Shown here piece by piece: positions 12,801 through 20,984 of a stretch of 21,058 bases of DNA. A program made the position numbers and the translations under genes. The notes beneath the pieces were generated by a model that worked only from the letters and a program-made list of their open reading frames with translations, was not told the DNA's origin and ran no database searches. Source of the stretch: JBFFXF01 sp041569895 (GTDB taxonomy: Bacteria; Planctomycetota; UBA8108; JACQVS01); assembly GCA_041569895.1 (NCBI GenBank), contig JBFFXF010000113.1, forward strand, positions 1-21,058, in the 5' to 3' direction. Numbering within the stretch: position 1 is the first letter of the stretch; every line of letters starts with the position of its first letter.

Positions 12801-14450
12801 TCAGTACCTATACCGCTGCACGATCGGAAACCGCCTCCCCGTCCCGAACGCCTTCGAGGTGATCCGCAGGCCGGGGGCGGCCTGTTTTCGCTTGTACTCG
12901 TTCCTCTGCACCATGCGGATCACGTCCTCGACGAGCTCCTGGCGGATGCCGTCGGCGGCGATCGCCTCGGTCGAGAGGTTCTTCTCGACGAAGCCCTCGA
13001 GGATGCGGTCGAGGACCTCGTACTTCGGAAGGGCGTCCTCGTCCTTCTGGTCGGGACGGAGCTCGGCGGAGGGGGGTTTCTCGAGGACGGTCCTCGGGAT
13101 GATCTCCTCGGATCGATTGATGTATCTCGCGAGGCGGAAGACGAGGGTCTTCGGCACGTCGGAGATCACCGCGAGGCCGCCGCACATGTCGCCGTAGAGA
13201 GTGCAGTAACCGACTGCGAGCTCGGACTTGTTGCCGGTGGTCAGGAGGAGCGCGCCGAGCTTGTTCGACAGCGCCATCAGCACGAGGCCGCGCGCTCGCG
13301 CCTGGATGTTCTCCTCGGTGACGTCGGGCGGCGCATCGCCGAAGACCGGAGCCAGCACCTCGAGCGCCGTCGCGAAGATCGGCTCGACGGGCAGGACGTG
13401 GTACTCGATGCCGAGGCGTTCCGCCAGGGCCGCCGCGTCGGTCTTGCTGCCCTCGGACGAGTATCTCGTCGGCATCGACACGCCGAGGACGTTGGCGGCG
13501 CCGAGCGCGTCGGCCGCGATGACGGCGGTGACCGACGAGTCGATGCCGCCGCTGAGGCCGATGACGGCACGCTCGAAGCCCGTCTTGCGGACGTAGTCGC
13601 GGGTGCCGAGCACGAGCGCCCCGTAGGCGTCCTCGGTCGTGTCAATGGACTGCTCGACGAGCCGGTCTCGTCCGTCGATGTCGCAGACGACGAGGTCTTC
13701 CTCGAAGCTCCGGCAGGCCGCCAGCAAGTCACCGGTGGAGCCGACCGCGAAACTGTTGCCGTCGAAGATCAGGCTCGTGTTGCCGCCGACGAGGTTGACG
13801 AAGACCACCGGCAGGCTCCAGCGCTTCACCAGCGTCCTGACCATGCGCTTGCGAAAATCGACCCTGCCCAGGGAGAAGGGCGATGCCGAGATGACGACGA
13901 GCAGATCGGCGCCGAGCTCGACGAGGCGCTCCACGGGATCCGTCCGATAGAGCCGGTGCTCCCAGAACGTCGGATCGTTCCAGACGTCCTCGCAGACGGC
14001 CACGCCGATTCGACGCCGGCCGAGCTCGAAGATGCGGTGGTCGTCGGCGGGCTGGAAGTAGCGTGCCTCGTCGAAGACGTCGTAGGTGGGAAGCAGCGTC
14101 TTGTGCTGGCGTCCGAGGATCTTGCCGTCGCAGACGAACGTCGCGCTGTTGTAGACCGGCTTGCCGACCCCGCTGTCGGTGCGTGTCAGCGCGCCGACGA
14201 TGATGCCCGCCTGGACGCCACGGCTGATCTCCACGACCTCGCCGAGCGCGCTCTCGCAGTCCTCGACGAAGTCGACGCGCTCGAGGAGATCCTCGGCGGG
14301 ATAGCCCGGGAGGGTCTGCTCCGGGAAGACGATCAGCTCGGCCCCCAGGTCGACCGCACGGCCGACCGCGTCGCGAACGAGCGCGACGTTCCCATCGAAG
14401 TCGCCGACGGTCGTGTTGATCTGCGCGAGGGCGATTCGCATGCGGGTCAC
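12801..14450 (-). CDS. nadE: Glutamine-dependent NAD+ synthetase
   Basis: A 549-residue enzyme that makes NAD+ from nicotinic acid adenine dinucleotide, ATP and glutamine. The N-terminal nitrilase-fold glutaminase has the Glu-Lys-Cys triad: E44 in VFPEQTLPGYPAEDLL, K117 in RQHKTLLPTYDVF, C153 in IGVAVCEDVW. The C-terminal synthetase domain has the ATP pyrophosphatase loop LSGGIDSS (299-306), then LLLTTGNKSELAVGY and GLAVISDVPKT. Length fits the two-domain bacterial form. GTG at 14450 overlaps the lysC stop as GTGA; ATG at 14441 (MRIALAQ) is the alternative and better matches family N-termini. It is the last gene of ygfZ-lysC-nadE. Confidence 0.96.
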   Translation of the reverse strand: MTRMRIALAQINTTVGDFDGNVALVRDAVGRAVDLGAELIVFPEQTLPGYPAEDLLERVDFVEDCESALGEVVEISRGVQAGIIVGALTRTDSGVGKPVYNSATFVCDGKILGRQHKTLLPTYDVFDEARYFQPADDHRIFELGRRRIGVAVCEDVWNDPTFWEHRLYRTDPVERLVELGADLLVVISASPFSLGRVDFRKRMVRTLVKRWSLPVVFVNLVGGNTSLIFDGNSFAVGSTGDLLAACRSFEEDLVVCDIDGRDRLVEQSIDTTEDAYGALVLGTRDYVRKTGFERAVIGLSGGIDSSVTAVIAADALGAANVLGVSMPTRYSSEGSKTDAAALAERLGIEYHVLPVEPIFATALEVLAPVFGDAPPDVTEENIQARARGLVLMALSNKLGALLLTTGNKSELAVGYCTLYGDMCGGLAVISDVPKTLVFRLARYINRSEEIIPRTVLEKPPSAELRPDQKDEDALPKYEVLDRILEGFVEKNLSTEAIAADGIRQELVEDVIRMVQRNEYKRKQAAPGLRITSKAFGTGRRFPIVQRYRY

Positions 14451-15787
14451 TTCTCCCGCGCGAAGAGCTCCCGGTGCAGCGCCCGGACGACGTCGCGCGC
14501 CCGGCTGCTCTCGATCAGGAAGCTGAGGTTCAGCCGCGTGGCTCCGAACGAGATCATGTCGATCGAGATCCCCTCGCCGCGCACGATGTCGAACACACGC
14601 GCGGCGAAGCCGACCTCGTCGCGGATGCCCTCACCGACGACGCTGATGATCGATCGGTCCGTATCGACGGCCACCTCGCTGAACTGCGAGAGATCCTGGA
14701 CGACCGGATCGAGGTTGACTCGCTGGTCCGTCGTCAGCGAGACGCTGACCTCCGACGTCGCGATCATGTCGATCACCACCTCGTGGCGCGAGAAGACCTC
14801 GGAGATCCGCGCCATGAAACCGTACTGGTTCAACATCGGGGCGGCGGTGATGCTGACGATCGCCACGTGGCCCTTGACGGTGATCGACTTGACGCCGCGC
14901 TCGTCGTCGTCGAGTCGGTTGACGATCAGCGTCCCCTCGAACTCGGGGCGGTTGGTGTTGAGGACGCGGATGGGGATCGACTTGCGGATCGCCGGGATCA
15001 TCGTCGCCGGGTGGATCACCTTCGCGCCGTAGAACGCGAGCTCGCTCGCCTCGGCGAACGACAGCTTCCGCAGGTACGTGGCGCGATCGTCGACCCGCGG
15101 ATCGCAGGTCATGACGCCGTCGACGTCGGTCCAGATCTGGATCTCCTCCGCATCGAGTGCGGCGCCGAAGATCGACGCAGAGAAATCGCTGCCGCCGCGG
15201 CCGAGCGTGGTGATCTCGCCGCGCTCGTTCTTGCCGATGTAGCCCGTGATCACGGGGACACCGTCACCGACGGCGAGCGCCGTCCGGATGCGCTCGTCGA
15301 CATCCGCCAGCGGCCGCGCCGCGCCGAAGCGCGAGTCGGTGATCAGCCCGGCATCGAACGCATCGATGAAACGCGAGGGAACGCCCGAGGCGGCGAGATG
15401 GGCGCTGACGATGCGGCACGAGAAACGCTCGCCGAAGGAGACCAGGTAGTCGTGCGTGCGCATGGTCACCTCGCGGATGAGCGTGATCCCGCGCACGAGC
15501 TCCGCGAACTCATCGAAGAGCGGGTTGAGCGTCTCGCGGTCGAGGTCGAGCTCCTCGAGGATGGCCCGGTGCGCGGCGACGATCTCCTGGCGCTGCCGAT
15601 CCGCCGCCCGGCGCTGCGCGGGATCGACCGCGAGTTTGGCGACGTTCCAGAGACGGTCGGTGACGCCGCCGACGGCCGAGACGACGACGACCGGGTCGCG
15701 GTCGAGCCGCTCCGAGACGATCTTCCCGACGCGGCGGATCTGCTCCGCGCTGCCCACCGACGTTCCGCCGAACTTCATGACGATCAC
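14447..15787 (-). CDS. lysC: Aspartate kinase
   Basis: A 446-residue monofunctional aspartokinase, the first step from aspartate to lysine, threonine, methionine and diaminopimelate. The N-terminal kinase domain shows VMKFGGTSVGSAEQIRRV, VVVVSAVGGVTDRL, FGERFSCRIVSAHL, TTLGRGGSDFSASIFGAALD and IWTDVDGVMTCDPR. FAEASELAFYGAKVIHPATM follows. Two ACT-type regulatory segments follow from about residue 300 (ITVKGHVAIVSITAAPMLN; IISVVGEGIRDEVGFAARVF). Length and ACT layout are like the lysine-sensitive class, though effector specificity cannot be read here. GTG at 15787 overlaps the ygfZ TGA as GTGA, with GGAGG 10 nt upstream; an ATG at 15778 is the other option. It is co-transcribed with ygfZ and nadE. 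Confidence 0.96.
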   Translation of the reverse strand: MIVMKFGGTSVGSAEQIRRVGKIVSERLDRDPVVVVSAVGGVTDRLWNVAKLAVDPAQRRAADRQRQEIVAAHRAILEELDLDRETLNPLFDEFAELVRGITLIREVTMRTHDYLVSFGERFSCRIVSAHLAASGVPSRFIDAFDAGLITDSRFGAARPLADVDERIRTALAVGDGVPVITGYIGKNERGEITTLGRGGSDFSASIFGAALDAEEIQIWTDVDGVMTCDPRVDDRATYLRKLSFAEASELAFYGAKVIHPATMIPAIRKSIPIRVLNTNRPEFEGTLIVNRLDDDERGVKSITVKGHVAIVSITAAPMLNQYGFMARISEVFSRHEVVIDMIATSEVSVSLTTDQRVNLDPVVQDLSQFSEVAVDTDRSIISVVGEGIRDEVGFAARVFDIVRGEGISIDMISFGATRLNLSFLIESSRARDVVRALHRELFAREK

Positions 15788-16887
15788 GAAACCTGCACCT
15801 CCCCGCTGAAAGGAAGCTCCCTGACGATCGCGCCGAGCTCGCCGCGGGCCGTCGTCACGCGGACGCGGGCGCCGGATGTCCAGTCACTCCGGTGCACGAT
15901 CGAAAGGCCAATCATACCATAACGCGGCGACAGCGCGGCAGAGGTGACCCGGCCGACCTCGCCGCGTTCTCCGAGCACCGGAGCGCCGCGCAGCGATTCG
16001 AGCGCGTCGGCGCCGGCGTCGGGGAATACCAGCCCGCGGAGCCCCCGGTTGGCGTGCCCGTAGGTGCGCATCCGCGCGACCACCTCCTGGCCCACGTAGC
16101 ACTTGGTGTAGGTCAGCGCGCGCTCGAATCCCGCCTCGTTCGGAAAGTTGTCGCCGGTGAAATCGACGCCGAAGCTCGGCTCGCCGTTCTCGACGCGGAC
16201 GACCTCGTCGGCGGCAAGGCCGACGGGACCGCCGTCCCGCGACCGCGCCGACTCGACCAGCGCCTCCCAGAGCCCGCGAGCCGCCTCGACCGGGACGTCG
16301 ATCTCGAACGAGACGCCGGACGCGCGCGCCCTGGTGATCACCGACGCGGTCCCGGAGTCGCGCTCGATATCGACTCTCGCCAGGTCATCGCCCGACGCCT
16401 CGCGGCCCAGTACCTCCGCCATCACGGCGCCCGCGCGCGGTCCGTCGAGCGTCAGCGTGCAGGTGGTCGCCGACGCGTCGGCGATCTCGACGTCGCTGAG
16501 GAGGCCGTACTTCTGCAGCGTCTTCGGGAAGAGGTCGTCGAGCGCATCGTCGAAGGCGAGAACGAGCTCGCCGCCCTCGCGACGGAACACGCGGAAGACG
16601 CCGATCACCTTTCCCTTCGCGCTGAGCAGGCTGGAGAGCTGCCCCCGCCCCGGCTCGAGCTTGCCGATCTCGGAGGAGAGCAGGCGCTCGAGCAACGAAT
16701 CGCTCTCCGGACCGCTCACCACCAGGCGGCCGCGGTAGGAGCGGTCGACCACGCCGACACGCTCGCGAAGACGGGCGTACTCCTCACCGACCTCGGCGTA
16801 CCGTTCCGGGAGGCGCCAGCCGCGAGCGGACGTGAAGACGGCGCCGGAGACCTCGTGGACATCGTGTAGGGGCAGCGATCGCTCCAT
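15784..16887 (-). CDS. ygfZ: YgfZ/GcvT-like folate-binding protein
   Basis: A 367-residue aminomethyltransferase-fold protein of the YgfZ (IBA57) type, which uses folate to support maturation or repair of some Fe-S enzymes. The N-terminal half has YARLRERVGVVDRSYRGRL and LLSAKGKVIGVFRVF; the diagnostic YgfZ motif is TKCYVGQEVVARM (261-273), including Cys263 of the K-x-C-Y-x-G-Q-E signature. The C-terminal barrel has GEVGRVTSAALSPRYGMIGL. The start ATG at 16887 has AGGA 7 nt upstream; an upstream ATG at 16905 has none. It is the first gene of ygfZ-lysC-nadE, with a 4-nt overlap to lysC. Co-location with mqnC, an Fe-S radical SAM gene, on the other side of the repeat may be chance. Confidence 0.9.
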   Translation of the reverse strand: MERSLPLHDVHEVSGAVFTSARGWRLPERYAEVGEEYARLRERVGVVDRSYRGRLVVSGPESDSLLERLLSSEIGKLEPGRGQLSSLLSAKGKVIGVFRVFRREGGELVLAFDDALDDLFPKTLQKYGLLSDVEIADASATTCTLTLDGPRAGAVMAEVLGREASGDDLARVDIERDSGTASVITRARASGVSFEIDVPVEAARGLWEALVESARSRDGGPVGLAADEVVRVENGEPSFGVDFTGDNFPNEAGFERALTYTKCYVGQEVVARMRTYGHANRGLRGLVFPDAGADALESLRGAPVLGERGEVGRVTSAALSPRYGMIGLSIVHRSDWTSGARVRVTTARGELGAIVRELPFSGEVQVS

Positions 16888-16939
16888 GGGTTCATCCTGC
16901 CACATTCGGCTCGAGAACTCACGGCGAGAGGGACTCGGT

Positions 16940-17192
16940 TCCGATTCCGATTCCGATGACCGACTCCGATGACCGTCTCGGGCGGTCCGCTCTCACAGTC
17001 CACGGTCACGGTCACGGCCCACGGTCACGGTCACGGTCACGAACCACGACCACGTCATCCGCATTCCTCAATCCCGAGCCGCACGGGAACGGGAACGGGA
17101 ACGGGAACGGGGACGGGGACGGGGACGGGAACGGGAACGGGGACGGGAACGGGGACGGGGACGGGGACGGGGACGGGGACGGGAACGGGAAC
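16940..17192. repeat. Intergenic composite hexamer repeat element 5, longest G-rich array
   Basis: The 308-nt gap between ygfZ and mqnC is almost wholly repeat. It has TTCCGA units (16940-16960), the module GATGACCGTCTCGGGCGGTC (16968-16987, also at 10281-10300), and ACGGTC units (about 17001-17042). CGTCATCCGCATTCC (17053-17067, also at 1803-1817) comes next, then TTCCTCAATCCCGAGCCGC (17064-17082, inverted copy at 21038-21056). The array of 18 GGGAAC/GGGGAC hexamers runs from 17085 to 17192. It stops 3 bases from the mqnC stop codon. No clear promoter for ygfZ could be picked out. Confidence 0.9.
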
Positions 17193-17195
17193 GAG

Positions 17196-18293
17196 CTAGC
17201 CGAGCCGGACGTACGCGGCGTTTCGCTGTACCGGCTTGAAGCCGGCCTCGACGATGGTGCGACGCAGGAGCGCCTCGTCGGCCCGGTGTCGCGCGCCCGC
17301 CGGGCTGATGACGTTCTCCTCGATCATCACGCTGCCGAGGTCGTTGGCGCCGCACCGCAGTCCGCGTCGCCCGCCGTCGATCCCCTGCGTCAGCCACGAG
17401 ACCTGGAGGTTCGGGATGCGGTCGAGGTAGAGCCGCGAAATGGCGAGCCAGCGGAGATACTCGTCGACCGGGACGCGATCCGGTATGAGCTTGCCGAGCG
17501 GCGTGTCATCCGACTGAAACGTCCACGGGATGAACGAAATGAAGCCGCCGGTGCGGTCCTGGAGCGCCCGGATCTTCTCGAGGTGCATCAGGCGGTGCTC
17601 GAGGGTCTCGCCGAGGCCGATCATCATCGTCGCCGTCGTCGGAATGCCGAGGTGATGCGCCTCCTCCATGACGTCGAGCCACTCCTGCGAGTCGACCTGC
17701 GACCGTCGCTTGCGGCGGATCTCGTCGACGAGGATCTCGCCGCCACCGCCGGGGAGCGAGTCGAGCCCGGCGTCGCGCAGGGTGACGAGGATCTCCCGGT
17801 ACGACTTCCGGGTGATGCGCGCCAGGCCCCAGATCTCGGTCGGAGAGAAGCAGTGCAGGTGGATCGCATAGCGACGCTTCAGCTCGCCGAGGAGCGTCGT
17901 GTACCACTCGAGCGGCAAGTCGGGGTGGAGACCGCCCTGCATCAGCACGCCGCTGCCGCCGAGCTCGAGGGTCTCCTCGACCTTGCGGAAGATCTCCTCG
18001 TGGTCGTGGACGTAGCCCTCGGGGTCACCCGGCTTGCGGTAGAACGCGCAGAACGAGCAGACGCACGTGCAGACGTTCGAGTAGTTGACGTTGCGGTCGA
18101 CGACGTACGTGACGATGCCGTCCGGGTGCAGTCGCTGCCGCATCTCGTCCGCGAGGCGCGTGAGCTCCCCGTCGTCGAGCTCGCCGTGGAGCCGGAGCCA
18201 CTCGTCGTACTCGAGCCGCTCGCCGGCGGCGAGTCGCCGGCGAAGCGCCTCCGTCTCGGCGGTCGGCTGCCGGACCGTGGTTGTCCGCGTCAC
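17196..18293 (-). CDS. mqnC: Cyclic dehypoxanthinyl futalosine synthase (menaquinone, futalosine route)
   Basis: A 365-residue radical SAM enzyme that cyclises dehypoxanthinyl futalosine in the futalosine pathway to menaquinone. The 4Fe-4S motif is C75-x3-C79-x2-C82 inside VDRNVNYSNVCTCVCSFCAF, the MqnC signature. EGYVHDHEEIFRKVEETLEL, GVLMQGGLHPDLPLEWY, HLHCFSPTEIWGLAR and FISFIPWTFQSDDTPL follow in family order. The CofH/MqnE relatives share the fold, but the DRNVNY and PWTFQ segments favour MqnC. The start is GTG at 18293, 13 nt after the foldase stop, in a duplicated 13-bp sequence. Longer upstream readings are antiphase to the foldase C-terminus. Other menaquinone genes are not in the window. 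Confidence 0.92.
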   Translation of the reverse strand: MTRTTTVRQPTAETEALRRRLAAGERLEYDEWLRLHGELDDGELTRLADEMRQRLHPDGIVTYVVDRNVNYSNVCTCVCSFCAFYRKPGDPEGYVHDHEEIFRKVEETLELGGSGVLMQGGLHPDLPLEWYTTLLGELKRRYAIHLHCFSPTEIWGLARITRKSYREILVTLRDAGLDSLPGGGGEILVDEIRRKRRSQVDSQEWLDVMEEAHHLGIPTTATMMIGLGETLEHRLMHLEKIRALQDRTGGFISFIPWTFQSDDTPLGKLIPDRVPVDEYLRWLAISRLYLDRIPNLQVSWLTQGIDGGRRGLRCGANDLGSVMIEENVISPAGARHRADEALLRRTIVEAGFKPVQRNAAYVRLG

Positions 18294-18313
18294 TTCCTGT
18301 TCCGCGTCACTTC
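18284..18313. repeat. 13-bp direct repeat at the foldase-mqnC junction
   Basis: TCCGCGTCACTTC occurs at 18284-18296 and 18301-18313, a 17-bp spacing. On the minus strand one copy carries the foldase TGA as GTGA, the other carries the mqnC GTG start. Confidence 0.8.
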
Positions 18314-20679
18314 GAGATCTTCGTCGGGCTGTAGAGTCCCTGCCGCTTCTGGAGGATCGTGATCGACCGGATCTCGTCACCCTTGTCGAGCTGCGCGAGG
18401 ACATCAAGGCCCTCGATCACCTTGCCGAACGGCGTGTACAGCCCGTTCCAGTACGGCACGTCGTCGAGGCAGATGAAGAACTGGCTCCCCGCGGTGTTCG
18501 GGATCGGCTGTCCGGTCGACGAGTTGATCTCGAGGCACATGGAGAGCGTGCCCTTCTCGTGCCGGCGCGTGTTGCTGCTGACCTCGCTGCGGACATGATA
18601 CCCGGGGCCACCGGACTCCGAGCCGTCCGGCGAGCCCGTGCGGATGTAGTAGTCGGGGTGCTCGTCGAAGAACTTGATGGCGCCGCCCTTGAGCCCGTAG
18701 AAGTCGCTCTCGACGAGGCTGATGAAGTTCGCGACGGTGTTGCGCGCGTCGTCCTCGTAGAGCTCAACGACCAGGCTGCCCTTGTTCGTGTCGATGCGGG
18801 CCCGCGGCAGCGCCGGCCTGGCGACGATGGTCGCCTCGGCCTGGGCGGCGCTCGCGCTCGGATCCGCGCCGGTCGCGGCGGCGGTATCGGCGCTCGTCTT
18901 CGCGGTCGACGACGACGACGAATCCGCCGAGGCGACGCTCGTCGTGATGCCCGCCGCCTCGAGGACGCGAGCGGGCGCCCGGGCCTCGGTGACGATGCTG
19001 ATCGTGTCGACGTTCGCCCAGCGGGTGTTTCGTCCCTCGATCTTCTCGATGACCTCCTCGCCGATCAGCAGCTTGCCGATCGGCACGTGGATGTCGTCGA
19101 ACTCCTTGTGGTCCTTGCGCGAAATGAAGAAGACGCTGCCCGCCTCGCGGCCCTGTCCGCCGGGACGCAGCCGCGTGATCAACGAGAGGATGCCCTTCTC
19201 GTGGCTAATATTGGCGGCGTTCGTGAGGTACGCGCCACGACGCGGCCCGCCGGTGCCGTTGTTGTTCGGGCACCCGCCCTGGAGGTAGTCGCCCTCCTGG
19301 ATGTCGAAGATGCGGAGACCGTCGTAGAAGGCCTCGTTGACGAGTCGGGCGAAGTGCTTCGCGGCCTGGGCCTGCGTCGAGCTGAAGAGCTCGAACCAGA
19401 TCGGGTCCTCGCGGCTCAGATCGAGGCGCACGAAGTAGCGCTTCTGCGCGCTCAGCGGCTCGAAGATCGACAGCGGGATCTCGCCCTTGCTCGTGAAGAC
19501 GTAGCTGTTGTGCTCGGGGAGGCCCTTGATCACCTTGCGGAACTCGCGCGGCTTGTTGGGCGGGAAGTTCTGCACGGCCGCGGCGAAGTTCTCGACGCTG
19601 GCCGCCTTGCCGGGGAAACGACGCTCGAAGTTCCTGGTGAACTCGTCGATGTCCCACGTCACCCAGAGCCTGCAGTTGGCGGGGAGATCGCGGAAGTAGT
19701 CGCTGAGCGTGAACGTGCCGCCGGCCAGCGCGCGGCTGTCGAGGTCCGTGATGAAGGTCTCCGGCGCCTCGAGGCTGTCGAAGGCGGACGGCGGGGCGGC
19801 GGGCGTCGTGTCGGTGCGCACCCTGAGCCCCAGGGGCAGCAGGTCGGGGTGGAAGACCTTGATCGCGTCATTGCTCCGGTTCTCGAGCACCAGCGAGATG
19901 TCGATCGGAACCGTCGGGGTCACCGACCGGCGCGTCACCTCCAGGGCGAGGTGGAGCTCCCGGTCGGGGAGGCTGCGCTTGATCGGCCGCGCGACCGCGG
20001 CGGGCGTCTCCGGCTCGGACGTCGCCTGGGCCCCGGTCGCCGACTCCGCGCCGGAGCTCGCGCTCGGCGGCGTGGTCGTCGTCGCGGCCGACGCCGAGCT
20101 GCCCGGATCGATCGCCGTCGGCACGGTGGGCTGCTTCTTCTCGGCGTGATCGTGCCCCGCGTGGTCGGCGTGATCGTGGTCGGCGTGATCGTGGCCGGAG
20201 TGGTCGTGGCCGGCGTGCGGATCGGCCTCGGCGGTCTTCTTGGCGACCTGGTCGCTCTTCCGGGCCGCCGCCGCCTCCGCCTGCAGGTCCCGGCGCTCCT
20301 TGAGGTAGATCACGTGCCAGCCGAACTTCGTCCGCACCGGCTCCGAGACCTCGCCCGGTTCGAGGGAGAACGCCGCGTCGGCGAACTCCGGCACCAGCTT
20401 GCGCCGCGAGTTCCAGCCGAGGTCGCCGCCCGATCCCTTGCTCGAGTGATCCATCGAGAACTTGCGGGCGACGTCGATGAACTTCTTCCGTCCGCCGCCG
20501 CCGTTGATCACCTCATCGAGGGCCTTCTCCGCATCGGATCGACTCCGGACGAGGAGGTGGTACACGTAGACTTCCTCGACCGCGCTCGCGGGAACGGCGC
20601 CCACGAGCGAGACGAGGCAAGCGAAGAGAGTCAGGCGAATCCCGTGAAGACGGGCGGCGCGAGTGGTCCTGGAAGCCAT
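18307..20679 (-). CDS. Secreted multidomain peptidyl-prolyl isomerase: parvulin, His-rich linker, two cyclophilin-like domains
   Basis: A 790-residue exported protein. Residues 1-33 form a signal peptide ending ASA. Residues about 36-128 are a complete parvulin domain like SurA/PrsA (VYHLLVRSRSDAEKAL, GSGGDLGWNSRRKLVPEFAD, FGWHVIYL). Residues 155-179 are a His/Asp-rich linker (13 His) likely to bind metal. About 240-345 is a beta-sandwich-like region. Residues about 392-562 and 626-778 are two cyclophilin-like domains. Cyclophilins use the Arg of FHR; here these sites read RIFDIQEG and KFFDEHPD, so both lack it. The second keeps GSQFFICL, the first has GSVFFIS. The periplasmic role would be chaperone-like. 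The start is ATG 20679 behind AAGGGGGAA. mqnC follows after 13 nt. Confidence 0.9.
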   Translation of the reverse strand: MASRTTRAARLHGIRLTLFACLVSLVGAVPASAVEEVYVYHLLVRSRSDAEKALDEVINGGGGRKKFIDVARKFSMDHSSKGSGGDLGWNSRRKLVPEFADAAFSLEPGEVSEPVRTKFGWHVIYLKERRDLQAEAAAARKSDQVAKKTAEADPHAGHDHSGHDHADHDHADHAGHDHAEKKQPTVPTAIDPGSSASAATTTTPPSASSGAESATGAQATSEPETPAAVARPIKRSLPDRELHLALEVTRRSVTPTVPIDISLVLENRSNDAIKVFHPDLLPLGLRVRTDTTPAAPPSAFDSLEAPETFITDLDSRALAGGTFTLSDYFRDLPANCRLWVTWDIDEFTRNFERRFPGKAASVENFAAAVQNFPPNKPREFRKVIKGLPEHNSYVFTSKGEIPLSIFEPLSAQKRYFVRLDLSREDPIWFELFSSTQAQAAKHFARLVNEAFYDGLRIFDIQEGDYLQGGCPNNNGTGGPRRGAYLTNAANISHEKGILSLITRLRPGGQGREAGSVFFISRKDHKEFDDIHVPIGKLLIGEEVIEKIEGRNTRWANVDTISIVTEARAPARVLEAAGITTSVASADSSSSSTAKTSADTAAATGADPSASAAQAEATIVARPALPRARIDTNKGSLVVELYEDDARNTVANFISLVESDFYGLKGGAIKFFDEHPDYYIRTGSPDGSESGGPGYHVRSEVSSNTRRHEKGTLSMCLEINSSTGQPIPNTAGSQFFICLDDVPYWNGLYTPFGKVIEGLDVLAQLDKGDEIRSITILQKRQGLYSPTKISK

Positions 20680-20768
20680 TGGTTTCCCCCTTGGGCGGCA
20701 TGTGGCGCGCGGACGCCGGCAGCCCCGTGTCCGACGGGAGGGTCCGCACGATCGGGTGATGGACAGCG

Positions 20769-20774
20769 ATTCTA
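20769..20774 (-). promoter_or_regulatory. Possible second -10 element upstream of the foldase gene
   Basis: On the minus strand TGTTAGAAT resembles an extended -10 (hexamer TAGAAT at 20774-20769), about 90 nt before the foldase ATG. The sequence 17 nt upstream (TCTTCC) is a poor -35. The palindrome GTGTACAC lies just upstream, at 20782-20789. Confidence 0.35.
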
Positions 20775-20926
20775 ACATCACGTGTACACCGGAAGAGCGG
20801 CGATCCGGAAGAAATCCGCCTGGTTTTCCTCCTCGCGGCTCGTTCCCCCGGACGTGCCGCGACGGCCCCCGCGCACGGCCGGGCGGATCTCGCCGCGCCC
20901 GCGTACAGATCAGGGAAAGACCACGA

Positions 20927-20954
20927 ATTATAACAGCCGGACCGGATGAGTCAA
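20927..20954 (-). promoter_or_regulatory. Strong sigma70-type promoter of the foldase-mqnC unit
   Basis: On the minus strand TTGACT (20954-20949), 16 nt, then TATAAT (20932-20927), a perfect -10 preceded by TG as an extended -10. The start site would be near 20920, giving a leader of about 240 nt before the ATG. I see no gene in the 20680-20926 leader. Confidence 0.8.
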
Positions 20955-20984
20955 TTTGGCAGGCGGCTGGCCTCCCGGGCTCGG

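Noticed and set aside
13398..15922. Long plus-strand open frames opposite nadE and lysC
   Set aside because: Both minus-strand genes have full family motifs. The antisense frames are Arg/Asp-rich and without domains, as expected at high GC.
16888..16939. Promoter for ygfZ directly upstream of its start
   Set aside because: No -35/-10 pair with acceptable spacing could be found; GAATGT alone is too weak.
18085..20775. 896-residue plus-strand frame opposite the foldase gene
   Set aside because: Antisense shadow; the minus-strand reading has a signal peptide and three recognisable domains.
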